Source: Betaproteobacteria bacterium (GTDB lineage: Bacteria > Pseudomonadota > Gammaproteobacteria > Burkholderiales > Usitatibacteraceae). Taken from it: a stretch of DNA of 64,000 nucleotides. The notes beneath the pieces were generated by a model. That model ran no database searches. It had not been told where the DNA came from and saw only the letters and a list, made by a program, of their open reading frames with translations. Position numbers and translations under genes: made by a program. The stretch covers positions 310,001 through 374,000 of the forward strand of contig JADKJU010000005.1 in assembly GCA_016720855.1 (NCBI GenBank), written 5' to 3'. Position 1 is the stretch's first letter; every line of letters begins with the position of its first letter. This document shows positions 18,259 to 27,500 of the stretch, piece by piece.

Positions 18259-19030
18259 CTACTTTGCCTTGCGCTCGATGACGTCGATCTTCTTCGCCCC
18301 CTGGGGCGGCGTGAACGTGAAGGTCGAGTCCTTGAACGCGGGCTTCAGGTTCCAGCTGATCATCGAGACCGACTGCGGACGGGCTTCGTCGGCGCGGTTC
18401 GTGATCACGACCTTGCGCGGCAGCGGCTGGTCCCCGGTGGTGATCCAGATCTGCCAGTCGATGGTGCCCTGACGGAAGGCGTAGTGGTCGCAAAGATCCT
18501 TCCCGATGAAATCCTGGCCGGCGTTCATCGCCGAATCGATCTTGTCGAGCGGAGCGCCGGGGGTTCCCCAGCGGAAGAGATCCTCGAGCGGCAGCTCAAT
18601 GCCGTACTTTTCCTCGAGCCTTCCGATCAGGTCTCCGATCGAGCCGGCGAATTCGACGGTCGAATAGAACTTCTGCGCGGGCGCATAGAGCGTCACCGTC
18701 TTGCCGTCAGAAGAAAAGCTGGCGATCGGCGCGGGCGCTGGACATCCTGGCGCGCAGCTTCGAGGGGCGTACCACGTCCAGATCCGCCTTGGCGGTATGC
18801 TGAAGCTTTTCGCCATCCTTCAGAACCCGCTCACCCGTGAGTTCCGTGGACACGCTGAAGCGCCTGAGCTTCTGCAGGTGGAAACCCATGTCCTTGAGGG
18901 CCTGGACAGATGCCGGATCGACCGCGCCCGCGGCGGACTTGGCGCCAGCTGACGGTGGGGTCTGCGCATACGTACCTGCTGCCGCGCATGAAATCGCAAG
19001 CAGGACGAGAACGAGTACTCTTTGTTGCAT
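18259..19030 (-). pseudogene. DUF2092-like periplasmic protein, frameshifted
   Basis: Two frames make one protein. Bases 19030 to about 18708 encode a signal peptide (VLVLVLLAISCAAAGTYA) and the family start (DPASVQALKDMGFHLQKLRR, VSTELTG). The second frame continues with SDGKTVTLYAPAQKFY and ends in FTFTPPQGAKKIDVIER. The break follows RQLFF, where the expected next residues (a tyrosine, then DGKT) require extra bases. The family is a periplasmic LolA-like beta fold of unknown role. A GGAGGT site supports the start. The rest is well kept, so sequence error is possible. Confidence 0.7.
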
Positions 19031-19178
19031 GGTTACCTCCGCGTCGCGAAAGGATGCCCGGGGCAATGGCTTCGATCGGGCCAGCGGGATTGTCCTCCGA
19101 TTCATGCCGTGAGGCTATTGACCCTTGGCGCCAAGGGACCGCGCGACGTGGCGGCGGCATGCGGCTCGTCCTCGACCG

Positions 19179-20861
19179 TCAGGACTCCTGCGACGTCTTT
19201 CCCTCCGCCGACGCCCCTCGTGCCTGGTAACGCTCCATCACCTCCCGTGCGTTGAAAAGCAGCCGATCGTGGCCGAGCTTCTGGTCAAGCCCGGCATGGC
19301 GGACGACCTCGAGCACGCCGGGGTTCAGTCCTGCGAGCCACACCTCGGTGCCGGCCTGCGCCCACCGTTGCTCCCCCTCCATCAGCATTTGCAGCGCCGA
19401 ATATTCGAGATCGGAAACGCGGCTCATGTCCAATGCCAGCACGCGCGGCTTGTGCTGCGCGACCAGCTCCCGGACTCGGTCGGCGACGTACTGCGCGTTG
19501 ACGAAGAAGAGGCGCCCCTCCGGCCGCACGATCAGCAGGCCCTCGAAGGTCTCGTCGTCCGGGTGCTCGGGCGACATCGGTCGCAGCACGTCGGCTCCGC
19601 GCTTGCGGCCGATGACCGACACGCGCGGATGCGCCGTCTGAATGGCCAGCCCGATCATCGATACGATAATCGCCACGACGATGCCATTGAGCGTGCCGAA
19701 TACGAGTACGCCCGCGCAGGCGACGAGCGCCCAGCGAAACTCCATGCTGCGCACCCCACGGATGGCGCGGAACTCCGTGGGCTGGATCAGCCCGACCGAG
19801 TAGACGATCACCACCGCCGCCAGCGTCGCGTTAGGAAGAAGCCCGAGGATCGGGGCCAGCAGCAGCATGGTGGCGAGCGCTGCGGCCGCGGTGACCAGCG
19901 AGGCCTTCTGCGACCTTCCACCCGCAGATCGCACGACCGCGGTCTGCGAGGTGCCGCCACCGGCCGGCATCGCGCCGAGGAACGCGCCGCCCAGGTTCGC
20001 AACGCCCGTGGCGACCAGTTCGCGGTTGGCGTCGATAGGCGGATCGTTTGGCCGCGCAAAGGCTCTACCGGCAGCGATCGTTTCGGTAAAGCTCATCAGC
20101 GCGATGCCGAGTGCCCCCGGCGCCAGGACAGCGATCAGCCCCAGGTCGGGCAGCGTTACCGGCGGCAGGCCCTGTGGAATCAGCCCGACGGTCGACACAC
20201 CGAGCGCATGCAGGCCGAAGTACCACGATGCCGCAATGGCCCCGCCGACGGCCACGAGCGGCGCGGGAGAGTGCGGCTTCCACCGCTCCATGCCGATCAG
20301 CACCGCGAACGTTGCCACCGCAATCGCCAGCGTGATCGGCGACGTCTGCGGCAGGTGGTGCGCAACGCTTGCGACGTCGCGGAAGAATCCCTGCTTGTCG
20401 ATATGGACGCCGAGCAGCTTCGGCACCTGGTCGAGCACGATCACCAGCCCGATTCCCGCCTTGAAACCGGTCAGCACCGGCGAGGAGATGAAGTTGGCAA
20501 CGACGCCCAGCCGCAGCAGTCGCGCCGCGAGCAGCATCGCGCCGACTAGCGCGGTGAGCGTGGCGGTGGCGGTGACGAGCCTGGCCGGATCGCCATCGGG
20601 CACGGCCAGGCCAAGCTGCGTGCCGGCGAGAATCGCCAGCGTGGTCGTGGAGCTGACACTCAGCACGCGCGAGGTGCCGAGCAGCGCGTAGATCGCCATC
20701 GGGATCAGGGATGTGTAAAGCCCGACCGACACTGGAAGTCCAGCCACGGTCGCATACGCCATCGCCTTGGGAAGAACAACGGCTGCGGCCGTCAGGCCGG
20801 CGACCACGTCGAATCGAATGGCGCCCATGGCAGGCGTCGGTTGCGGCAAGTCACTGTTCAT
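19179..20861 (-). CDS. SulP-family anion transporter with STAS domain
   Basis: 560 residues from the ATG at MNSDLPQ; an upstream start adds ten residues without support. The SulP membrane domain has about a dozen helices, with VAGLTAAAVVLPKAMAYATV in TM1 and FISSPVLTGFKAGIGL, and SFTETIAAGRAFA in the core. A C-terminal STAS domain (about residues 430-545) contains ALDMSRVSDLEYSALQML. SulP proteins transport sulfate, bicarbonate or dicarboxylates; the substrate cannot be fixed here. It lies alone between the DUF2092 gene and the CYTH gene, transcribed in the same direction. Confidence 0.92.
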   Translation of the reverse strand: MNSDLPQPTPAMGAIRFDVVAGLTAAAVVLPKAMAYATVAGLPVSVGLYTSLIPMAIYALLGTSRVLSVSSTTTLAILAGTQLGLAVPDGDPARLVTATATLTALVGAMLLAARLLRLGVVANFISSPVLTGFKAGIGLVIVLDQVPKLLGVHIDKQGFFRDVASVAHHLPQTSPITLAIAVATFAVLIGMERWKPHSPAPLVAVGGAIAASWYFGLHALGVSTVGLIPQGLPPVTLPDLGLIAVLAPGALGIALMSFTETIAAGRAFARPNDPPIDANRELVATGVANLGGAFLGAMPAGGGTSQTAVVRSAGGRSQKASLVTAAAALATMLLLAPILGLLPNATLAAVVIVYSVGLIQPTEFRAIRGVRSMEFRWALVACAGVLVFGTLNGIVVAIIVSMIGLAIQTAHPRVSVIGRKRGADVLRPMSPEHPDDETFEGLLIVRPEGRLFFVNAQYVADRVRELVAQHKPRVLALDMSRVSDLEYSALQMLMEGEQRWAQAGTEVWLAGLNPGVLEVVRHAGLDQKLGHDRLLFNAREVMERYQARGASAEGKTSQES

Positions 20862-20918
20862 GGCGAATTTTATGGACGGCCGGCAGCGCAAACAGGCGAT
20901 TCCCGGTGGCGCCGGCGC

Positions 20919-21827
20919 TCAACCGGCCGCCTGCTCCTCCTTCAATCTTGCCGTGAAAAACTCCAGCGCCGTCCTGGTTTTCGGCTCCTGGGCGGCGCCG
21001 ATCGCGATGCCGCATCGGGCAAGGTAGGCGCGGAACTCTGCCGCCGCCTGGAAGGCGTTCTCCGGCAGGGATTTCGTGGAAATCTCGAGGATGCGCGAAC
21101 CGTCGGGATAGAACCACAATTCGACAGTGATGCGCCCGTCGAAGTCCTTGGGCTGGTGCCTCGCCTTGAGCAGGAACGTCGGGCCGAGGATGGCCAGCTC
21201 GTCCATCGTGACGTCCTTCGGTGCGTGCGCATCGTAGAAGGCACGCTGCTCCTTGGAGAACAGAGACCGGAGGGACTTCCCGCCTTCGATCACTTCGAGC
21301 ACCTCCCGTCCCGTGCAGACACCCTTGTATGACGCCGAGCAGACGAAGCCGCCCGGCATCACATCCACCTCGACCTTGAAAGCTGCCGAACGGCGCAACT
21401 CCGAATCGATTGTGGCCGTATCCACCGGCCGCAGCTTGACGACCGTATCGGCCTTGCCGCCCTGGGTGCGCCGGGCGCGGACGACTACGCCGGCCTTGCT
21501 GAGGGCGAGGTCCGGCGTGTCGAAGAAGTACGCCTGCCGCGGCTGTGCCTCCACCGGGTCGAGGCCGATGCTCTTGATCGTCGCGCCGTGTCGTGGGGCG
21601 GGAACGGAAAGCTTCATCTCGACGCTGCCGGCGCCCTTGATGAGGCGAAGGACCTCGGCGAGTTGCGCGCCCGTCAGCGGGCCCGGCGCAACCGGCACGG
21701 CTTTCGCACGCTTGGAAGCCTTGGCGGGTCTGGCACGCTTCGCCATCGCGGGGGCTTTCCGGGTTGTTGTGGTCTTCCGGGTTCTTGTCGCGTTCACGGT
21801 CGATTTCCCTATCTGCACCTTCAGCAA
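20919..21827 (-). CDS. CYTH-like domain protein with basic N-terminal tail
   Basis: 302 residues. The first 45 are rich in Lys, Arg, Ala and Thr and probably disordered. The rest has triphosphate-tunnel features: VEMKLSVP in the place of the ExExK strand, YFFDTPDLALSKAGVVVRAR, and DTVVKLRPV. The first strand is a weak match to ExExK, so catalysis is uncertain. CYTH enzymes hydrolyse triphosphates or make cAMP or polyphosphate. It is followed by a Ppx/GppA gene, a common pairing in polyphosphate metabolism. Confidence 0.65.
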   Translation of the reverse strand: MLKVQIGKSTVNATRTRKTTTTRKAPAMAKRARPAKASKRAKAVPVAPGPLTGAQLAEVLRLIKGAGSVEMKLSVPAPRHGATIKSIGLDPVEAQPRQAYFFDTPDLALSKAGVVVRARRTQGGKADTVVKLRPVDTATIDSELRRSAAFKVEVDVMPGGFVCSASYKGVCTGREVLEVIEGGKSLRSLFSKEQRAFYDAHAPKDVTMDELAILGPTFLLKARHQPKDFDGRITVELWFYPDGSRILEISTKSLPENAFQAAAEFRAYLARCGIAIGAAQEPKTRTALEFFTARLKEEQAAG

Positions 21828-21870
21828 GGCCTGTCGTTGATTGTGCGCGCTTTGGCGGCGCGAGTTCGCG

Positions 21871-22833
21871 TCATCCGTCGAATCGCTCGGCCAGCACGCC
21901 GTGGCGCAGCCCGCGGTCGCTAACCGTAAAGCTCTCCTGGGAAAGCTTTTCCATCACCGTACGCACGATGCAGGCGCCTGCGAGAATCACCTCCGCCCGC
22001 TTCGGTTGCAGGCCGACGACAGCCCGGCGAGCGTCCGCGTCACGCGACCGGTAGAGCTCGATCTGCCGGTCGATCTCGGCGCGGTCGAGGACGGCACCCT
22101 GCACGACGGTGGGGTCGTAGGCGGCCAACTGGTGCCGGACCGCGGTAATGTTGGTCACCACGCCCCCCATGGCCACCATGGCGTCGGGAACCGGTCGACC
22201 GTCAATGCGCGCGAGGTCCGCCGCAATCGACGCCAACGCGTCGCGCACCACGTCGGCCGATACGGCCTTGTCGAGCCGGAAGCGTTCCGTGTAGCGGACC
22301 GCCCCGACATTCACGCTGAATTGCTCGTCCACGCGCCCGTCGTTTCCGAACGTGATCTGCGAGCTGCCGCCGCCGGTATCGAACACGACGACCGAGCCCT
22401 TGCCGAACGCGAGGCCGGCCTGCGCCCCGAGGTAGGCCAACCGCCCCTCTTCCTCGCCGGAAATCACCTCGACGCGCACGCCAGTCCGCGCCTCGATGGC
22501 CGCGATGACATCGGCTGCGTTCGATGCCATCCGGAGCCCGGCAGTGCCGACGGCCGCGATGGCGCGCACGCCCCCGCGCTTCGCCTCATCGACCATGGCG
22601 GCAATGGCGGTGACCGTACGATCGCGGGCGGCATCGAGGATCTTTCCGCCCTCCACCAGGCCCTCGCCAAGGCGCGTCACCTCGGCACCGTCGGAGACCG
22701 TGCGCCACCGACCGTCGGCGCCACGTTCACCGATATGGAACTTGATCGAGTTGGTGCCCGCATCGATCACGGCATAGCGCGTCGGCGCATCGTCGATCAG
22801 CGTCGCGAGGCCGACGGGATAGCTCGTGTTCAT
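21871..22833 (-). CDS. Ppx/GppA-family phosphatase
   Basis: 320 residues, the short two-domain form of the ASKHA fold. Motifs: AVIDAGTNSIKFHIGE (phosphate 1), GTAGLRMASN, VISGEEEGRLAYLGA, VVFDTGGGSSQITFG (phosphate 2) and MGGVVTNITA. Such enzymes cut terminal phosphate from polyphosphate or pppGpp. The start overlaps the stop of the upstream CYTH-like gene by ATGA, so translation is coupled. It lacks the C-terminal HD-like domain of E. coli Ppx, as many short bacterial homologues do. Confidence 0.9.
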   Translation of the reverse strand: MNTSYPVGLATLIDDAPTRYAVIDAGTNSIKFHIGERGADGRWRTVSDGAEVTRLGEGLVEGGKILDAARDRTVTAIAAMVDEAKRGGVRAIAAVGTAGLRMASNAADVIAAIEARTGVRVEVISGEEEGRLAYLGAQAGLAFGKGSVVVFDTGGGSSQITFGNDGRVDEQFSVNVGAVRYTERFRLDKAVSADVVRDALASIAADLARIDGRPVPDAMVAMGGVVTNITAVRHQLAAYDPTVVQGAVLDRAEIDRQIELYRSRDADARRAVVGLQPKRAEVILAGACIVRTVMEKLSQESFTVSDRGLRHGVLAERFDG

Positions 22834-23222
22834 ATAGCCGCCCAGGCCCAGATCGCGGACGGCGCGAAGACCGCCGCCGCGAAGTCCGCGATGAACGCGT
22901 CGAGGGTGTAGGTTTCGCGCTTCATCTTGGGCATGATGAGGCTCAGCGACTCGAGAACCTTCTTCACCTCGGCAGCCGCAAGCGGGAAGCCGGCCTTCAT
23001 CACAGGCGTCCACTGCTCGAGCCCGTCCCCGTTGACCACCTTGAGAACCTTGATGTCCATGAGCTCGTCGCGGACCTTCACGTTGTCCCCCGCCCGTGAG
23101 AGCAGATAGATTTCGTCGCTTTCCTGGACGCCGCCGGGTATGAGCTTCGCAAGCTCCGCCTCCGCGTTCCCGAAGCGGCTTCCGAAGGCGCGCCATTCCC
23201 AGCGCGGCGTGATCTCGGCCAT
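22830..23222 (-). CDS. Short CYTH-like protein
   Basis: 130 residues. RWEWRAFGSRFGNAEAEL at the start, EIYLLSRAGDNVKVRDELMDIKVL in the middle and LEQWTPVMKAGFPL later are consistent with half a CYTH barrel (a WEWR strand, KVR, DIKVL). Too short for a complete tunnel unless it dimerises. Start chosen at the ATG with GGAAAGG upstream; a longer in-frame start adds 27 residues of weak composition. The stop overlaps the Ppx start. Together with the CYTH gene downstream it makes a three-gene polyphosphate-type cluster. Confidence 0.6.
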   Translation of the reverse strand: MAEITPRWEWRAFGSRFGNAEAELAKLIPGGVQESDEIYLLSRAGDNVKVRDELMDIKVLKVVNGDGLEQWTPVMKAGFPLAAAEVKKVLESLSLIMPKMKRETYTLDAFIADFAAAVFAPSAIWAWAAI

Positions 23223-23530
23223 GATCGTTCGTTTCCTTTCCGGCGCAAGGGTACCCTGGAACAGGATTCCGAACAGCTTCTGCCGCAGGTCTTCCAAAGG
23301 CATGATGGTGCGTAACAGCGGTGCAACCCCGGAGAGCGTCGCCGCTGCCAGAAAGGGGAGGTCTGATAAATTCCTCAGCCTGGAGATTGCCCATTCCGCG
23401 CCGAGGATCCATTCGGATCTTCCTTCGTGCGCCGCGTGGCGCAGGCGATCGGGAACCGGCCGCCCGACTGCCCCTGCAGGGCCCGGCAGGATTTCTGTCA
23501 GACTTCCGGAGATCCACGAAGGAGAACCGG
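23223..23530. promoter_or_regulatory. Divergent intergenic region, no gene seen
   Basis: 308 bases between the divergent CYTH-like and YdhR-like genes. I see no coding frame with supporting features and no clear promoter box; it must hold the promoters for both directions. Confidence 0.4.
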
Positions 23531-23842
23531 ATGATCACCGCCATCGCAACGTTCCGTTTGCCGAAGCGCCTGACTGTCGATGAGGCCAGAGCCATCTTCC
23601 AGAGCACGGCGCCACGCTACCTGTCGCAGCCCGGGCTGGTCCGCAAGTACTACGTCCTGTCCGAGGACGGCATGACCGCCGGCGGCGTCTATCTCTGGCG
23701 GTCCCGGCAGGATGCCGAGGCCCTGTACACCGATGCGTGGCGGGCCTTCGTCACGGAGAAGTATGGTGCGCCCCCGCAGGTCGTGTACATGGAAAGCCCC
23801 GTGATCGTCGACAACCCGACGCAGCAGATCCTCGTCGAGTGA
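23531..23842 (+). CDS. Antibiotic-biosynthesis-monooxygenase-like (YdhR-type) small protein
   Basis: 103 residues with the dimeric alpha-beta barrel pattern of YdhR and ABM proteins: ATFRLPKRLTVDEARAIFQS, SQPGLVRKYYVLSEDG, GGVYLWRSRQDAEALYT and AWRAFVTEKYG. AGGAG-type spacing (GGAGAACCGG) supports the ATG. Function unknown; some relatives oxygenate aromatic compounds without a cofactor. It overlaps the thioesterase gene by GTGA. Confidence 0.8.
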   Translation: MITAIATFRLPKRLTVDEARAIFQSTAPRYLSQPGLVRKYYVLSEDGMTAGGVYLWRSRQDAEALYTDAWRAFVTEKYGAPPQVVYMESPVIVDNPTQQILVE

Positions 23843-24321
23843 ACCGGCCGGCGGGAGTCGAGGTGCCCACCGCCTTCCAGGACTGCTATCCGGAGAAATT
23901 CAGCCACTGCTACGGTTGCGGAAGGAGCAACCGGCAGGGTCATCACCTCAAGAGCTACTGGGACGGCGACGAGACCCTTGCGCGGTTCACGGTGCGCCCC
24001 GAGTTCAGCGGTGGCGTGCCCGGCCATGTCTTCGGGGGCATGGTCGCCTCCCTCCTGGATTGCCACGGAACGGCCTCCGCGGCGGCGTTCGCCTGCCGGG
24101 CGGCGGGCCGCGAGATGGGCGACGGGGGCGAGTTCATGCGCTTCGTCACCGCGTCACTGAAGGTGGACTACCTGCGGCCGACGCCAATCGGCGTCGAGCT
24201 CGAGATCAGGGGCCGGCTTCTGGGCATCGAGGGACGCAAGGTGCAGGTGTCGCTCTCGCTGGGCGCGGAAGGTCAGGCGTGCGCAAGGGCAGAGATGCTG
24301 GCCGTGCAGTTCCGGGAATGA
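23839..24321 (+). CDS. PaaI-like hotdog thioesterase
   Basis: 160 residues from a GTG that overlaps the previous stop. HCYGCGRSNRQGHHLKSYW is the usual N-terminal segment of PaaI-like proteins with this extension; the hotdog helix contains SGGVPGHVFGGMVASLLDCHG, and the final strands include LKVDYLRPTPIG and EIRGRLLGIEGRKVQV. Members hydrolyse acyl-CoA thioesters. Coupling to the ABM-like protein suggests a joint role on an aromatic or acyl substrate, but nothing identifies it. Confidence 0.82.
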   Translation: MNRPAGVEVPTAFQDCYPEKFSHCYGCGRSNRQGHHLKSYWDGDETLARFTVRPEFSGGVPGHVFGGMVASLLDCHGTASAAAFACRAAGREMGDGGEFMRFVTASLKVDYLRPTPIGVELEIRGRLLGIEGRKVQVSLSLGAEGQACARAEMLAVQFRE

Positions 24322-24348
24322 CATTCCCGTCCAAGTGAAAGGGGCCAG

Positions 24349-26712
24349 TTACCGCACGCGCATTACGGGAAATCCCTGGCCGCTGAGTGTCGTGGTCGGA
24401 TATTGCTTGTGCCGGAACACCTGCTCGGCGAGCGCGGGCACCTTGTCGTCGACGAAATTCACCAGCTCGTGTGTCTTCACGTACCCGTCCTTGTCGCTGT
24501 CGGCGGCACCTTTCAGGCCCTCCACCACGACCCAGGTGAACAGCCCGTGGCCCTTGTATCCCTCCACGGCCTGCTGCATGGACGTCGACGCGGAAATGAT
24601 CGTCGAGCCCACGGCACGCGAAAGGATCTTGAGCGCCGTCTCCTCGTTCATGCCGCGAGTGAGCATGGCCATCTGGATGACCTCGCCCAGCTTGCCGGCA
24701 TTGCAGGTATCGATCACGACCAGCTTCTTTGTCGCCGGAATGTTCGCAATCAGCAACTTCAGGTCCTCCTGGCTCAAGGCCGTGCGCTTGAGGATGTGGG
24801 TGGAGGTGGCGCCCACGTTGGACGTGATCAGGAAGTACTCCCCGTCATCGACCGTGCCGTGCGATGCCACGAAGAAGACGAAAAGGTCGTCGGGTCTGAC
24901 GCGCCCTGACATATCCTGCAAGGCCTTGCTGATGGCCTCCCGGGTCGTCTGCGAGCGACTCGTCAGCTCCACGATGTTCACGGATTCGAACAGCCCCGGC
25001 ACCTGCTGCCGCAAGGTCGCGGCCACCAGTTGGGCATCGGCCACCGGATACCGCAGGGCGAGGCGCGGGTCCTCGTAGTCGTTGATGCCGATGACGATGG
25101 CGTGCAGCGACGGCCTGGCCGCGACGATGCTTGCCTCTATCGTGTGATTGGCATTCGCGCTCTGCATCGAGTTATCGGCATTGAAGGCGATGGCACGGAT
25201 GCGATTCGTCCCCGCGACCAGGCGCACCTTGTAGGAAAGCACCTGCGTGCCGCCGGGGATGGCCTCCGCGGCCTTGTTGCGCGATCGATCGAGCACGATC
25301 GCCGAATCGTTGAGATAGAGGCGAACATCGCCGACGCCGCCGCCCTGATCCGCCACCCGAACCTTGACCGTGGCATCCTCGCTGGACACCGACGCGGGGG
25401 TCTCGACGATCGCCACGCCCGGCGGCGGCTTGATTTCGGCGACCTTCCTCAAGCCCGTCAACGCCCGGCCCGAAAGCGCGACCTTCACGAGATCCGGGCG
25501 GTAGAACGACTCGCGAAGCTGCGAAATCGAGTACGGCTTCCCTGCCACCGTGACATCCAGATACTGGTCGCCCTTTTCCGACGAGTTGTAATAGCCGCTC
25601 GGCGTGGTGGCCACCCATTCCCCGTCCTCGAAGCTGATCATGGTGGCAAGCTCATCGCCAGTCGAGACGTCGTACAGCCGCGTCGATGCGAGCGAGGTGA
25701 CGACCGCCGACTTTCCGTCGGGCGAGAACTTCACCGACGGAACCGCGTTCAGCATCGTTCCGGCAAGCTCGTCCGGCGTCTTGAGCTGCCGCACCATCGT
25801 GCCGGTCGAGACATTCCACAGACGATACCGACCGCCCATGTCGCCAGCCAGGAATTGCCTTCCGTCCGGCGAAAAGGCCAGGGCGGTGACGAAGTTGTCC
25901 ATGAAATCGGAGGAAAGGCCGACGGAAAACGTCGCATTTCCGAATTCCCGCAGAAGCTTGCCGGTCGCGATATCGAAGACCTTGAATGAAGGGGACACGG
26001 TGGTCAGCGTGCCCGATACTGCCGCCACGAGCAGTTGCCGCCTATCCGGGGTGAAGGCGATGGTGTCGCTGCCAGTCTCGGTCCGCCAGAGCGTTGCGCC
26101 TGTGGCGGCATCCAGAACGTTGACGAAAACGCTGGTCGTGAGGGCACCCTCGTAATTGACTGCGACGACATACTTTCCGTCGAGAGAAAGTCTCGGGCCC
26201 GAACCCGCATATTCCCGGATCACCTTCCCCGACTGGATGTCGCGCAGCCTGATCACGTCCCCGCTGAACCTCCCGCCCAGAAGGCGCCTCCCGTCCGGCG
26301 AAAACGAAAGATTCCCACCGAAATTGTCGGGAAACACGCGCGTTTGCGCGCCCGTGGCGACATCCCAAAGCACAGTGACGTCGTCACTGAATACCGTCGC
26401 TCCCCCGGTGTTGGACACGGCAAGCGTCTTGCCGTCGGGAGAGAAGGCGACATCCACCGCCGCCCCCGCGTGGCTATTGAATGCCCTCGCCTGCCTGGCA
26501 CCCTCCAGATCCCAGAGCGCAACGGTGCCGTCGATGCTGGCCGCCGCGATGTTCTTGCCGTCCGTTGAGTAGTCCGAGCGGAAGATCAGGGAGACCTTGC
26601 TCTTCACCTCCACCGTCATGTCGCGGGAGACGACCTGGATCTGCGGCGTCGCCGCGCACCCGGCCAGCACGAACGCGATCAACAGCAAGGGAAGCCTGAT
26701 TTTCGTGGCCAT
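24349..26712 (-). CDS. Lipoprotein with WD40-type repeats and a caspase-like (C14) peptidase domain
   Basis: 787 residues. The start MATKIRLP begins a lipoprotein signal with lipobox LAGC at about 16-19; a frame reaching back into tRNA fragment C is rejected. Residues 50-400 hold WD40-like blades (AFSPDGKTLAVS, SFSPDGRRLLGG, KFSPDGKSAVVT, each followed by a structural W or LYD). A beta-sandwich-like linker follows, then a caspase-hemoglobinase domain: VIGINDYEDPRLAL, His618 in FVASHG and Cys670 in VIDTCNAG. Residues 738-749 (DSDKDGYVKTHE) fit a calcium-binding EF-hand loop inside this domain. It is probably anchored in the envelope and faces the periplasm. Confidence 0.85.
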   Translation of the reverse strand: MATKIRLPLLLIAFVLAGCAATPQIQVVSRDMTVEVKSKVSLIFRSDYSTDGKNIAAASIDGTVALWDLEGARQARAFNSHAGAAVDVAFSPDGKTLAVSNTGGATVFSDDVTVLWDVATGAQTRVFPDNFGGNLSFSPDGRRLLGGRFSGDVIRLRDIQSGKVIREYAGSGPRLSLDGKYVVAVNYEGALTTSVFVNVLDAATGATLWRTETGSDTIAFTPDRRQLLVAAVSGTLTTVSPSFKVFDIATGKLLREFGNATFSVGLSSDFMDNFVTALAFSPDGRQFLAGDMGGRYRLWNVSTGTMVRQLKTPDELAGTMLNAVPSVKFSPDGKSAVVTSLASTRLYDVSTGDELATMISFEDGEWVATTPSGYYNSSEKGDQYLDVTVAGKPYSISQLRESFYRPDLVKVALSGRALTGLRKVAEIKPPPGVAIVETPASVSSEDATVKVRVADQGGGVGDVRLYLNDSAIVLDRSRNKAAEAIPGGTQVLSYKVRLVAGTNRIRAIAFNADNSMQSANANHTIEASIVAARPSLHAIVIGINDYEDPRLALRYPVADAQLVAATLRQQVPGLFESVNIVELTSRSQTTREAISKALQDMSGRVRPDDLFVFFVASHGTVDDGEYFLITSNVGATSTHILKRTALSQEDLKLLIANIPATKKLVVIDTCNAGKLGEVIQMAMLTRGMNEETALKILSRAVGSTIISASTSMQQAVEGYKGHGLFTWVVVEGLKGAADSDKDGYVKTHELVNFVDDKVPALAEQVFRHKQYPTTTLSGQGFPVMRVR

Positions 26713-26834
26713 GTTCGCCCCCTGATCCTGAACGTCTTCCGGAGGCCAGAGTACCCGAACATGGCTATGCCCCGATATGCCCGGCCTGAGTACGGGCACG
26801 GTGAGGCATTGCTTTGGGTTCATTCCCAATGACA

Positions 26835-26915
26835 AAGGAGCCAGTCTTTCGACTAGCCCCTTGATGCAACTGGCGCGCCCGGCAGGATTCGAACCCACGA
26901 CCCCCTGGTTCGTAG
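26835..26915 (-). repeat. tRNA-Arg 3' fragment with hairpin (copy C)
   Basis: Bases 26871-26915 are identical over 45 bases to the 3' half of the tRNA-Arg at 28657-28733, including the anticodon loop; similarity ends there. A hairpin (AAGGAGCC... with ...AGCCCCTT, two mismatches) precedes it at 26835-26862. It marks the far border of the segment that carries the YD-repeat gene. Confidence 0.88.
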
Positions 26916-27081
26916 ATCGCAGCTGCACTGCTAACTGCTTGTTTTAACACTAACCACCGAGGGCGCCCGTTGCCCTACCCTGCAGGGCAGTGCATTACCG
27001 ATCACGACCAATTCCCGCAAAACCTCCGCAACGCTTCACAGAATCCTTCGCCTTACCGCCGGGGGGTACCTAGACCCACGT

Positions 27082-27407
27082 TCAGTGCTTGCAGCCCTCC
27101 GCCCACGCCAACAGCTCCTCGTCGCTCATGGCTTCCATCTCGCAAATGACCCGCTGAGAAACCGCCGTCACCGAGACAGCCTTCTTCTCCGGCGCGTAGT
27201 AGCTCGGCATCTCCGCGATCTCCTTCCAGCCCGCGTGTGCTGCGGCGTCGCCCACTCGTCCCACGGCGCCGAGCCCCTGAGCAATTCGCCTGCGCGGCGC
27301 TCGTGCTGATCCCGGCGGCGCACCCGAGCGACCACCTGACCCGCGCTAGCGCCACAAGGCGAGCCCGCTTCGGCGAGATGTTTCATCGCACTCGACAGAG
27401 TTAACAT
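27082..27407 (-). pseudogene. Possible small gene of unknown function, frameshifted
   Basis: Two overlapping frames read as one plausible protein of about 108 residues: MLTLSSAMKHLAEAGSPCGA onward to WDEWATPQHTRAG, then, after a one-base shift near 27230, WKEIAEMPSYYAPEKKAVS and a helical end EMEAMSDEELLAWAEGCKH. The hydrophilic, helix-like composition looks more like real coding sequence than the other frames, but I recognise no family. An AT-rich stretch at 27400-27440 could contain its promoter. Confidence 0.3.
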
Positions 27408-27500
27408 AGCGCGTCTATATATAAACATACGTAAGCACATCGGCACCGCTCGATAGCCTCGTCAACAATTCAAAATGAACACGCCAAAGGAGCCAGGTTC

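Noticed and set aside
26871..26915. tRNA-like sequence as a second functional tRNA-Arg
   Set aside because: Only the 3' half matches; the 5' half cannot form the D arm and the anticodon stem, so it is an attachment-site remnant.
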